A stretch of DNA of 64,000 nt, taken from the NCBI RefSeq assembly GCF_022489065.1, contig NZ_JAKVTW010000001.1, forward strand, positions 372,001-436,000. The letters are read 5' to 3'. The position numbers and the translations under genes are program-made. The notes below the pieces were generated by a model, which was not told the DNA's origin, ran no database searches, and was given only the letters and a program-made list of their open reading frames with translations. This document shows positions 16,501-23,994 of the stretch, piece after piece; the first letter of the stretch is position 1; each line of letters begins with the position of its first letter. Source of the stretch: Vreelandella neptunia. GTDB lineage: Bacteria > Pseudomonadota > Gammaproteobacteria > Pseudomonadales > Halomonadaceae.

Positions 16501-16544
16501 GATGTAAATGCTGCCTTTTAAATATATACACTCAAGGTCACCCG

Positions 16545-18572
16545 GTGCGTTTCACTAACACACTGAAATTAATATTCTCCTCCCGCTCGTTGAGAGGCCG
16601 GCTGCTGCTGGGGCTCGCACTCACATGGTTTTTGGTGGTTACCCTAGTGCTGGGTATGTCTTGGCAATTGGGTAAAACCATGGTTCAGGAAACCAATATG
16701 TCTCATCTGCGCTATGAAGCCACGCTACTGGCCGATGAAGTCACCCAGCAAGTTGAGATGCGTTTTCAGGCGCTCGAGCGCCTACGCGGAAAGATTGGTG
16801 CCACCGATGATGCTGCTTGGATTAGCTATCAACTGCAGCAAAACGATAGTTTGATAGCACTGTTCGAAGGAATTGTCGTAGCAAATCGTGAAGGAACCGT
16901 GGTGGCCGATTGGCCCGCTATTGTAGGCCGGGTAGGGTTGCAAACCGCTGAACTTGAGTATTTTCGTATGCTGCGTGGCACCCGTCATCCTTACGTTAGC
17001 GAGCCCTTTATAGGCCGAGCGAGCGGCGTGCCTATCGTATTAATCACTGTTCCGCGGCTCACTGATGAAGGCGAGTTTGATGGTTTTGTGGGTGGCATTC
17101 TTAATCTTGACTCCAGTGGGGTGTTTGGCCGCTTAGCCAGGGTACGCCTGGGTGAAAAAGGCTATGCAGGCGTTGCTACTGCCTCTGGCAAAGTTCTGTA
17201 CCATCCCGAAACTTCATTAATCAACGCCTCCGTGCCCAGTAAGGACTTTAACCCTTGGTTGGATATGGCCTTGGATGGCTGGGAAGGAGACGTGGTTAGC
17301 AAAATACTGGATGGTCAAACGGCGCTTCAGTCCTACGCCCAGGTGTGGCCCGCCAGTTGGGTCGTTGGCCTCTATTTGCCCATTGAACAAGCCCAATTGC
17401 CGCTGGCTAACTTCATTCGTAAACTTTGGTGGTTGTGGGTGTCGCTTGCGCTATTAATGCTGCCACTGCTGTGGTGGATGCTGGGGCGTGAACTAACGCC
17501 GCTTAAACATCTGGAGCGGCAAATCGGTGAGGTGGGTTTAGGTCACCGCGAAAATGTTAGTTTGGCCACCAATATGCAAGAGCTGCAGCAAGTGGCATTG
17601 ACGTTTAACCGTGTAGAAGAAGAGCGCCAACTGCTGCTAGGCCATCTTCAGGAGCGCGAGGCGTTTCTTGACTCGGTGCTCAACGCCGCACCGCAGGGCA
17701 TGTTTGTTGCCAACATCAAAGGCGACATCACCTACATGAACCCGGCGCTGCTGGAAATGCTGGGTATTTCAGCTGACCTGCCCATGGAGACTTGGCTGAC
17801 GCAGGTTCACCTGGACGACATCAAGGGGGCGCAGGATTTGTGGCTGCATAGCCTGCGTACCGGCAGTGATTTCGTTCGCCAGCTGCGGTTTTTACGCAGT
17901 GATGATGAGTTACTGTGGCTGGACATTCATGCTCGCGTGGTCATGATCTCCCAAGATGGCCATACCCTGGGGTTGGTGGGGGTTGTAAAAGATATTACCG
18001 AACGCCGGGAGCAGGAGGCCATTCAGCGCTGGGAGGCGGAGCACGACCCGTTAACAGGGCTGCTCAATCGCCGAGGCTTTGAGCGCCGCCTGGACGAAGC
18101 GTTTGCCGATTTTCAAAAAACCAGCACACCTTCGGCCCTGCTGCTGTTCGATTTGGACCACTTCAAGCCCATCAACGATGAGGGCGGGCATGCACTGGGT
18201 GATGAAATGTTGCGGCGTATTGCTCAGGTCGTTGCCTGGGAAGTTCGCCGCAGTGACCATGTGGCGCGTCAGGGGGGCGACGAGTTTGGCGTGTTGCTAC
18301 CCAGCTGCACCCTTTCTCAGGCTATGAAAATCGCGGAGTCTTTACGTCATGCAGTAGGGGAGATCTCTGTGACCCACCAAGGCAAAGAGTACATGGTCAC
18401 ACTCAGCATTGGTGTCACGACTTTTGATGAAATTGACGCTAGTGTCTCCCATGTTTTAGCGCGCGCCGATGCAGGAAGCTATGAGGCCAAGGGGCAAGGC
18501 CGCGATGGGGTAGTCGTCAATATGCCTCATAATAAGGAGGATGAACCGGAGTTGTTCGACCCGTTTAAGTAG
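16545..18572 (+). CDS. Membrane diguanylate cyclase: CACHE-like sensor, PAS, GGDEF
   Basis: About 675 residues. The first transmembrane helix lies near 17-42 (GLALTWFLVVTLVLGMSW). A periplasmic CACHE-type sensor region extends to about 285. The second helix (LWWLWVSLALLMLPLLWW) is followed by a HAMP-like linker. A PAS domain at about 365-490 is followed by a GGDEF domain at about 500-660. The active site is intact: HDPLTGLLNRRGF and RQGGDEFG. RRSD, five residues upstream, is a complete product-inhibition I-site, so c-di-GMP synthesis is expected. I prefer the GTG at 16545 (AAGG about 8 bp upstream) to a start at 16467, which would fall in the ops element. The gene is divergent from the capsule operon, so a link between c-di-GMP and capsule is possible but unproven. 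Confidence 0.88.
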   Translation: MRFTNTLKLIFSSRSLRGRLLLGLALTWFLVVTLVLGMSWQLGKTMVQETNMSHLRYEATLLADEVTQQVEMRFQALERLRGKIGATDDAAWISYQLQQNDSLIALFEGIVVANREGTVVADWPAIVGRVGLQTAELEYFRMLRGTRHPYVSEPFIGRASGVPIVLITVPRLTDEGEFDGFVGGILNLDSSGVFGRLARVRLGEKGYAGVATASGKVLYHPETSLINASVPSKDFNPWLDMALDGWEGDVVSKILDGQTALQSYAQVWPASWVVGLYLPIEQAQLPLANFIRKLWWLWVSLALLMLPLLWWMLGRELTPLKHLERQIGEVGLGHRENVSLATNMQELQQVALTFNRVEEERQLLLGHLQEREAFLDSVLNAAPQGMFVANIKGDITYMNPALLEMLGISADLPMETWLTQVHLDDIKGAQDLWLHSLRTGSDFVRQLRFLRSDDELLWLDIHARVVMISQDGHTLGLVGVVKDITERREQEAIQRWEAEHDPLTGLLNRRGFERRLDEAFADFQKTSTPSALLLFDLDHFKPINDEGGHALGDEMLRRIAQVVAWEVRRSDHVARQGGDEFGVLLPSCTLSQAMKIAESLRHAVGEISVTHQGKEYMVTLSIGVTTFDEIDASVSHVLARADAGSYEAKGQGRDGVVVNMPHNKEDEPELFDPFK

Positions 18573-18732
18573 CCATCTTAAGACCCTAACCTAGCCTTTT
18601 AAATAGCTTCTTAAATAGCTCTTAAAATTTTCCCTCATTAGCCTCACAAGCACCTGCGGCGCGCTTGATCAGTCGACAAAACTAGCCCAGCAGTAGAGTA
18701 TAAGCAGGTGCTGAACTTACTGAGACGCTGTT

Positions 18733-19680
18733 GTGAACCTACTTGAACTATTTGCCCGCACGCTGGATGTGACGCTGCCTGTTTTTGCGATGGTGTTTTT
18801 AGGCTTGGGCCTGAAGCGCTTGAAATGGATCGATAGGGCGTTTGTCTCAACTGCCTCAGCGCTGGTGTTTAGAGCGACACTGCCTACCCTTATTTTTCTT
18901 AGCCTGATAAAAGCCGACTTGAGCGTTGCGCTAGATGTATCGATGATGGTGTTTTTTGCCGCCGCCACGCTGGTGCAGTTTCTGCTGAGCTGGGCCTGGG
19001 CGCACTATCGAGTAGCCCACAAAGATCGTGGGATATACGTGCAAGGCGCCTTCCGGGGTAATTGCGGGGTAGTGGGCTTAGCCCTGGCGGCAGGTATGTA
19101 CGGTAACTACGGCCTTTCAGCGGGTAGTTTGCTGCTAGGCGTGGTGATTGTGATGTACAACGTACTTTCAGTGGTGGTGCTGGCAACCTATCAACCGGGG
19201 CAGTCTACCGACTGGCGCAGTTTGCTGAAGCACGTGGTCACTAACCCACTGATTATCTCTGTCTTCGTCGCGCTTCCGTTCACGGCGCTCTCGATCCCGC
19301 TGCCGAGCTGGTTGATTACCTCAGGGGACTATTTTGCCTCGTTAACGCTGCCATTGGCGCTGATTTGTATAGGCGCGACGCTCTCCGTCTCAAGCATGCG
19401 CGACAGCAGCCAGGTAGCGTTTGGCGCAAGCTGGATGAAAATGGTCACGCTCCCGGTGCTTTCCACTGCCGCAGCTTGGGTAATGGGCTTTTCCGGCGAA
19501 CAGCTGGGCCTACTGTTCCTGTTCTTCGCCAGCCCTACCGCCGCCGCCAGCTTTGTAATGGTGAAGGCGATAGGCGGCAATGTGGCCCTTGCGGCCAACA
19601 TCATCGCCATCACCACACTGATGGCGAGCATTACCGTCACGCTGGGCGTCTTCGCGCTGCGTTTACTTGGCTGGATATAG
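18733..19680 (+). CDS. AEC-family (auxin efflux carrier-like) permease
   Basis: 315 residues, nearly all hydrophobic, with about ten predicted transmembrane helices. Family features include GAFRGNCGVVGLALAAGMYG near residues 98-117 in the middle of the protein and a second, related half (FASPTAAASFVMVKAIGGN). Bacterial AEC proteins export or exchange small organic acids such as malate or malonate; the substrate here cannot be told. The start is a GTG at 18733 with GAGACG upstream. The gene stands alone, followed by the tRNA. The 160 bp before it are AT-rich with a short repeated AAATAGCT but no recognised gene. Confidence 0.85.
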   Translation: MNLLELFARTLDVTLPVFAMVFLGLGLKRLKWIDRAFVSTASALVFRATLPTLIFLSLIKADLSVALDVSMMVFFAAATLVQFLLSWAWAHYRVAHKDRGIYVQGAFRGNCGVVGLALAAGMYGNYGLSAGSLLLGVVIVMYNVLSVVVLATYQPGQSTDWRSLLKHVVTNPLIISVFVALPFTALSIPLPSWLITSGDYFASLTLPLALICIGATLSVSSMRDSSQVAFGASWMKMVTLPVLSTAAAWVMGFSGEQLGLLFLFFASPTAAASFVMVKAIGGNVALAANIIAITTLMASITVTLGVFALRLLGWI

Positions 19681-19706
19681 GAATCAACGTGAATTAAGCA
19701 ACTCGG

Positions 19707-19736
19707 TTGGCCCTGCCTAAGGGGACGCGTTATACT
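19707..19736 (+). promoter_or_regulatory. Putative sigma-70 promoter of tRNA-Arg
   Basis: TTGGCC (19707-19712) and TATACT (19731-19736) are separated by 18 bp and end 29 bp before the tRNA 5' end. A GC-rich stretch (ACGCGCCCGC) follows the -10, resembling the discriminator of stable-RNA promoters. Confidence 0.6.
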
Positions 19737-19765
19737 ACGCGCCCGCAACTTTAGACCGCGATTAA

Positions 19766-19842
19766 GTCCCTGTAGCTCAGTAGGATAGAGCAGCCGCCTC
19801 CTAAGCGGCAGGTCGCAGGTTCGACTCCTGCCAGGGACGCCA
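19766..19842 (+). tRNA. tRNA-Arg (anticodon CCT)
   Basis: A 77-nt cloverleaf. The acceptor stem GTCCCTG pairs with CAGGGAC. The D arm is GCTC...GAGC. The anticodon stem GCCGC/GCGGC encloses the loop CTCCTAA, giving anticodon CCT (codon AGG). The T arm is GCAGG-TTCGACT-CCTGC. The 3' CCA is encoded. No direct repeat of its 3' end was seen in the window, so there is no evidence of an integrated element here. Confidence 0.97.
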
Positions 19843-19987
19843 ACGGGCTATCTGTAAACCTTTCCGAACACCCTCAAATACGAGCGCTCATTTGCATTAG
19901 GCAACTATTTGCCCGTTTTGCTATATAAGTGCTGTTAGTTCCTGCGCTGTATCCTCATACTGCATCGGCAAATAATAATTAAAAGGA

Positions 19988-20278
19988 ATGACCGTGCTTA
20001 TAAAAGCAGTGATGTTGATGCTGGCGCTATGCTTCGCGAGTGTGGCAAACGCTGAGCAGCCGTTTGATACCTCTGATAACTGGCTTACCCAAGCCGAGCT
20101 TACCGTGTCAGCCGAAGAGGGCGCATGTGACCTGACGTTCGACACGATTTCAAAAGAGCTTTTCCTAGCCCAGGGCGGATGTTGTAAAACATGCTCCAAA
20201 GGCAAGGCATGCGGTAACTCTTGTATCAGCCGTAACTACACCTGCCACCAACCGAAAGGGTGTGCGTGTGATGGTTAG
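19988..20278 (+). CDS. Small exported cysteine-rich protein
   Basis: 96 residues (94 if it starts at the GTG at 19994, which is better spaced from the AAAGGA site). A signal peptide (AVMLMLALCFASVANA) precedes an acidic middle. The C-terminal block has eight cysteines: CCKTC, GKACGNSCIS, then CHQPKGCACDG. I recognise the block as a recurring arrangement in small hypothetical proteobacterial proteins, without a known function. The cysteine spacing suggests disulfides or metal binding in the periplasm. It stands alone after the tRNA. No terminator is evident. Confidence 0.7.
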   Translation: MTVLIKAVMLMLALCFASVANAEQPFDTSDNWLTQAELTVSAEEGACDLTFDTISKELFLAQGGCCKTCSKGKACGNSCISRNYTCHQPKGCACDG

Positions 20279-20594
20279 GTAAAGCACATACTGCCCACGA
20301 TCTAGCTAAATCTATTGGTATTTAACCTTACACAAGTTGCCACTTATCTCCGCAACTGAGTTGACTGGAAAGAAGTGATTTTGTGGGTGCTTTTAGAAGT
20401 CAACTTGCATATAGAGCTTAACGTGACCAAAAGCTAGAAAGGCTGATTAAAAAAGCCGTCCTTGGCCTGCCGCGTGCTCCTGTTCCTTCCGCCTAAGTTC
20501 TTCCCTGGCTCAATCCATGAGCGTGTGAATCGTACTCCTTGTACGCGGCGTGCATTGGCGTAAGCACACGGTAATGCATCTTCAAAAAAGATGA
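20279..20594. other. Non-coding stretch after the cysteine-rich gene
   Basis: No convincing gene. It contains a perfect 8-bp inverted repeat, AGTTGACT (20359-20366) and AGTCAACT (20398-20405), around a 31-nt loop. Open frames crossing it lack family resemblance and ribosome-binding sites. I see no promoter or mobile-element end here. Confidence 0.5.
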
Positions 20595-20635
20595 TGTAAG
20601 AGATATCTGTCACGCTTGTAAGAAATATCTTACAA
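20595..20635. promoter_or_regulatory. Paired palindromic operator-like sites (GTAAGA-N4-TCTTAC)
   Basis: The perfect inverted repeat TTGTAAGA-AATA-TCTTACAA occupies 20616-20635. An imperfect copy (GTAAGA-GATA-TCTGTC) begins at 20596, exactly 22 bp earlier. The same architecture, an imperfect copy then a perfect one with 22-bp phasing, recurs at 58079-58116. Two helical turns of phasing suggest side-by-side dimers of one regulator. The regulator is unknown. Confidence 0.55.
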
Positions 20636-20677
20636 CGAGCAAAATAGCGTTTAATCGTGATAGGGCGGGAGGCAAAC

Positions 20678-20770
20678 ATGAACAGGGCAATCACTGTGTC
20701 GCTGAGCTGCGTATTTCCCCATAACGATACCCGCATCAGGTATGCTCCTTGCCTGCTTATCACTCGCTGA
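20678..20770 (+). CDS. Possible 30-residue ORF or gene remnant
   Basis: An ATG preceded by a strong GGGAGG site (5-bp spacing) opens a 30-codon frame beginning MNRAITVSLSCVF and ending at TGA 20768-20770. The start looks like the beginning of a signal peptide, but the frame stops soon after. It lies about 40 bp downstream of the paired palindromes, so it may be the truncated head of a gene once controlled by them, or a leader peptide. No homology is recognised. Confidence 0.25.
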   Translation: MNRAITVSLSCVFPHNDTRIRYAPCLLITR

Positions 20771-20792
20771 ACATTGGTTAAGGAAGCTCTCT

Positions 20793-21284
20793 ATGTCGTT
20801 AAATATACGGTCGTTATCTAAACGCGTTGCCATTAAGGCGCTCGTTGTTACGTTTGCACTGCTTCCGCCCACGCTGTTGGCTCAGGATGCTCATATTGGC
20901 AGCGTGCGAACGGAGTTCAAGCTGCTGGGGCCCAATAACACCATTGAAGTGGAGCGTTTTGATGACCCTGAGGTGCAGGGCATTTCCTGCTATATTTCCT
21001 ACTCTCAGATAGGCGGTATTACGGGGGCGGTCGGGCTTGCTGAAGAGGCCAGTGAAGCCAGCGTGGCGTGTCGGCAGACGGGCGAGATTATCTTCGACCC
21101 TGCTGACGTAGAGGAGCAAGAGGTGATTTTTACTCAGCGTCGTTCCGCGCTATTCAAGAATATGCGCGTTGTCCGCATGCATGATACTGAAACGCAAACC
21201 TTTGTGTACCTGACCTACAGCGCCAAACTGGTCGATGGCTCGCCTAAAAATGCGATTACGGCGGTTCACTACGGCGATCTGTAA
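20793..21284 (+). CDS. creA: CreA family periplasmic protein
   Basis: 163 residues from the ATG at 20793, with AGGAAG 6 bp upstream; an upstream in-frame start at 20742 has no such site. A signal peptide (ALVVTFALLPPTLLA) precedes the CreA domain, recognisable by IGSVRTEFKLLGPNNTI, VERFDDPEVQGISCYIS, EASEASVACRQTG and the C-terminal VYLTYSAKLVDGSPKNAI. Two cysteines probably form a disulfide. CreA is conserved in Proteobacteria but its function is unknown, despite its name from the E. coli creABCD locus. It is not accompanied by creBCD here. Confidence 0.9.
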   Translation: MSLNIRSLSKRVAIKALVVTFALLPPTLLAQDAHIGSVRTEFKLLGPNNTIEVERFDDPEVQGISCYISYSQIGGITGAVGLAEEASEASVACRQTGEIIFDPADVEEQEVIFTQRRSALFKNMRVVRMHDTETQTFVYLTYSAKLVDGSPKNAITAVHYGDL

Positions 21285-21372
21285 TGGGGTATTTGCTGAA
21301 AATCACACTGACACATTCCCCACTGCAGTCGGCGCTATTGATGATTGGTCTGGGCATATCAATCAGATTAAT

Positions 21373-21939
21373 TTAACGCGGATTGCCGAGGGTCTGTGTC
21401 CAGTAGGTAGAGTAGCGTGAGTCCGGTCCGTTTACTTTCGCCATGCCCATTTCAGTAAAGGCAGCGCTCATGATGTTCTGGCAGTGGCCGGGGCTCTCTA
21501 ACCAGCCATTCACCACGGCGGGAACTGAGCTGTGGCCAGCGGCGATGTTTTCACCCACTGCCTGCCAGTTGTAGTCCTGGGAGCTGACTCGCTGCTCAAT
21601 TCCCTCTCCATCTGGGTCGGTATGGCTGAAGTAGTCGTTCTCGGCCATATCTTGGGAGTGCATCTGGGCGGCTGCTTCTAGCTTGCAGCTCCAGGTGAGC
21701 GGTTCCGCTGCCTCAAAATCCTGATCGCCACACTGCCTTGGCTTACGGCGCGCTTCGTTGATGCTTGAAAGCATTGCCTGCTTTTGATCGGTGAATTCAC
21801 ACTCACCTTGTGCGTTGGCACCGTGACGCTCGTTGGCTGCCCATGAGCTGCTTGAGCCCATGAGCATTACCACGAGTAAACTGAACAGCGCCCCGTCAGA
21901 GGGGCGCTTGGGAAGGAGGTTAGGCACCGAATTTTTCAT
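21373..21939 (-). CDS. CAP/SCP-domain secreted protein
   Basis: About 188 residues from the ATG at 21939, which overlaps the end of the upstream gene by 20 bp. A signal peptide (ALFSLLVVMLMGSSSSWA) precedes a CAP domain. Visible CAP features are INEARRKPRQCG, LEAAAQMHSQDMAENDYFSHTDPDG, the signature VGENIAAG, and WLESPGHCQNIMSAAFTEMGMA. Bacterial CAP proteins are exported and poorly characterised; some relatives bind sterols, lipids or the cell wall. An 8-bp GC hairpin lies in its signal-peptide codons and may attenuate read-through from the upstream gene. Confidence 0.85.
   Translation of the reverse strand: MKNSVPNLLPKRPSDGALFSLLVVMLMGSSSSWAANERHGANAQGECEFTDQKQAMLSSINEARRKPRQCGDQDFEAAEPLTWSCKLEAAAQMHSQDMAENDYFSHTDPDGEGIEQRVSSQDYNWQAVGENIAAGHSSVPAVVNGWLESPGHCQNIMSAAFTEMGMAKVNGPDSRYSTYWTQTLGNPR
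21887..21908 (-). terminator. GC-rich hairpin inside the CAP gene start (possible attenuator)
   Basis: AGCGCCCC and GGGGCGCT form a perfect 8-bp stem with a 6-nt loop, 12 bp after the stop of the flavin-binding gene on the minus strand. Only a weak T-rich tract follows (GTTCAGTTTAC), so termination would be partial. It lies within the signal-peptide codons of the next gene. Confidence 0.4.
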
Positions 21940-22408
21940 TCTCGCCGAGGTTCGGAGTGGCGTCTTTTTTGAGATTGGCTTTGGCAATCTCGTAGAGCTG
22001 GAAGGTCTTGCTCTCTTTGGCTTTCCAGTGCTCGCCCATCTCTACTTTAATTTCCAGCAGGGCGACGTCTGGGTCATCCTTACCTTCAGGGAACCAAGCG
22101 GCGATGAAGGGATTCCAGTATTTTTCGATCAGGTCACGGTTGTCGGTCAGGTTGGCTTTACCCGACAGCGAAACGTAGACGCCGTCTTCCTGATCAGAGA
22201 AGCTCAGGCACACATCGTGATCGCTATTGGTTTCAAACACTTTTTCTGAACTACGACGGGTGAAAAACCATAGCGTGCCGTCGTACTCTTCCTGCACTAA
22301 ATGCATCGGACGGGCGCGGGGCGTGTCGTGATCCGAAGTAACGAGCATGCCGACTTTGATATCTTTGATCATCTTCCAGATCTTTTGCTTATGTTCAGGG
22401 CTGGACAT
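21920..22408 (-). CDS. Pyridoxamine 5'-phosphate oxidase-like flavin-binding protein (general stress protein 26 type)
   Basis: 162 residues from the ATG at 22408, which has GGAG 9 bp upstream; in-frame ATGs at 22423 and 22453 would extend it. It has the split-barrel flavin-binding fold: KVGMLVTSDHDTPRARPMHL, GTLWFFTRRSSEKVFE, DVCLSFSDQEDGVYVSLSGKA and the C-terminal VALLEIKVEMGEHW. The length and motifs fit the general stress protein 26 branch, which binds FMN or FAD; the physiological reaction is not established. It is not a true PdxH. Confidence 0.85.
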   Translation of the reverse strand: MSSPEHKQKIWKMIKDIKVGMLVTSDHDTPRARPMHLVQEEYDGTLWFFTRRSSEKVFETNSDHDVCLSFSDQEDGVYVSLSGKANLTDNRDLIEKYWNPFIAAWFPEGKDDPDVALLEIKVEMGEHWKAKESKTFQLYEIAKANLKKDATPNLGENEKFGA

Positions 22409-22622
22409 AGCTTCACTCTCCATATGAATTTTGCTGTAAATCGCCATCGACAATGCTTGTACATGGCCAATGACTTGCTACAGCTTAGCTACCATTTTCG
22501 ACATCAGCAAACATGCTAAACAAGAGCGGCATTTCATATGAAGTGATATCCGGCTTGATGTGTCTGCGGATACTCACCAGAATCAAAGTAGGTTACCGGT
22601 ATGGTCAGGGAGGAAGGTTACG

Positions 22623-22877
22623 ATGCGCATAGGTTCTATTTACTGCAGCTGCACCATTGCTGTTCTATCACTGCTTGGCGGCTGTACCACGGGAGGGGGA
22701 GACCCTCATTCTCAAAACCATATGACTCAGCGCGCTGCTGACTACTGCGAAAGCGTTGGCGGTGAAACTGAAGTTCAAGAAACCAGTTTAGGTACCGGCC
22801 GCTATTGCCGCCTGCCTGATGGCCGAGTCGAAAATCAGTGGCAGCTTTATCAAATGGAGCGGCTCGATAACGACTAG
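22623..22877 (+). CDS. DUF333 family small lipoprotein
   Basis: 84 residues. The ATG at 22623 follows AGGAAGG. A lipoprotein signal ends in the lipobox LLGGC. The mature part carries the DUF333 pattern AADYCESVGG...GRYCRLPDGRVENQWQLY. Such proteins are often annotated as putative hemolysin, without strong support. It stands alone. Confidence 0.8.
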   Translation: MRIGSIYCSCTIAVLSLLGGCTTGGGDPHSQNHMTQRAADYCESVGGETEVQETSLGTGRYCRLPDGRVENQWQLYQMERLDND

Positions 22878-22919
22878 CGGGCTTTTACACTCCTTTTATG
22901 ATTGATCTTGAGCATTGCT

Positions 22920-23888
22920 ATGCGTCTTAGTTACCACGGCCCGTTACCTGAAGTGATGGGTTTTTTACTGTTACCTCAGTATTCGATGATGGCATTTTTT
23001 GCGGCGGTGGAGCCGCTGCGGATCGCTAACCGTATTGCCAATCGGCCGCTGTTTGACTGGACGCTCATCAGCGCTGACGGCGGGCCGGTGACGGCGTCTA
23101 ACGGCATGACCTTGATGGTAGATCAAGCAACGGCGGATGTTCATCATCTGCCTTCGCTGGCGGTATGTAGTGGCTTTACCCCGAAAGCACATCTCACGCG
23201 GCCATTAATGGCCTGGCTTCATCAGTTGGATCAGGCGGGCTGCTGCTTGGGCGGCATTGATACTGGGGCTTTTTTGCTCGCCGCCACAGGGCTGTTAAAG
23301 CATGAGCGGGTGGCGCTGCACTGGGAGAGTTTGCCTGCCTTTCGTGAGCGCTTTCCGGGTATTGATACCACCGATGAGCTTTACGAGCTGGGCGAGCGGC
23401 GTTTTTCTTGCGCGGGTGGGGCGGCGGCAATGGATATGGCGCTGGAAGTGATCGCGCGGCGCCATGGCGCAAAGCTGGCCATTGATGTGTCTGAGCAATT
23501 GATCCATGACCGTATTCGCACCCGCAGCGATCAGCAGCGCATGGCGTTGGTGAAGCGCTTAGGCACCCACAACCGGCGCGTGGTTGAAGCGGTGGCGCTG
23601 ATGGAGCAGAACCTTGAGGAGCCGCTTTCCCTCGAAGAGATAGCGAGCCGGGTGGATGTGTCGGTGCGCCAGTTGCAGCGCTTATTCGAGCAGGAGCTAA
23701 CGGTAACCCCGCGGCAGTGGTACTTGCAGCTGCGCATCAAGCGCGCCCGGCGGCTGCTAGCAGAGACCGATCTTGCGGTGTTAGCGGTGGGGTTAGCCTG
23801 CGGGTTCAGTTCGTCTTCTAGCTTTGCGCGTTCATTTCGAACCTATTATGGCTACTCGCCAAAGCAGGTGCGGGAGAAAAGCGTTTAA
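22920..23888 (+). CDS. cdhR: AraC/GlxA-type regulator, probably carnitine regulator CdhR
   Basis: 322 residues from the ATG at 22920; a TTG at 22902 is possible. An N-terminal DJ-1/PfpI-like domain (about 10-190) is followed by an AraC-type double helix-turn-helix with LSLEEIASRVDVSVRQLQRLFEQ and VGLACGFSSSSSFARSFRTYYGYSP. This architecture is shared by GbdR, CdhR and related regulators of quaternary amine catabolism. It precedes the carnitine-binding protein gene and faces the cdhC-cdhA-cdhB-hocS operon, as in Pseudomonas. CdhR, activating carnitine genes in response to carnitine, is therefore the best call. The choice over GbdR rests on context. Confidence 0.8.
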   Translation: MRLSYHGPLPEVMGFLLLPQYSMMAFFAAVEPLRIANRIANRPLFDWTLISADGGPVTASNGMTLMVDQATADVHHLPSLAVCSGFTPKAHLTRPLMAWLHQLDQAGCCLGGIDTGAFLLAATGLLKHERVALHWESLPAFRERFPGIDTTDELYELGERRFSCAGGAAAMDMALEVIARRHGAKLAIDVSEQLIHDRIRTRSDQQRMALVKRLGTHNRRVVEAVALMEQNLEEPLSLEEIASRVDVSVRQLQRLFEQELTVTPRQWYLQLRIKRARRLLAETDLAVLAVGLACGFSSSSSFARSFRTYYGYSPKQVREKSV

Positions 23889-23994
23889 GGCGCTTTGTGC
23901 GTCGTATAATGGCTGTTAAGCGTCGCTTGGTGCCTAGTAGTGGAGAGGCAGCCGCGCATACTGACTAAACCCAATTTATAAGAGGTTTAGCCCT

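Noticed and set aside
16467-16544. Start of the GGDEF protein at 16467
   Set aside because: It would place the start in the ops element and adds 26 residues unlike the family; the GTG at 16545 has a better ribosome-binding site.
19681-20740. Genomic island integrated at tRNA-Arg
   Set aside because: No integrase, no repeat of the tRNA 3' end and no shift to phage-like genes were found.
20434-20763. A 109-codon minus-strand frame as a gene
   Set aside because: It shows no family resemblance, has no ribosome-binding site, and crosses the paired palindromes and a strong plus-strand ribosome-binding site.
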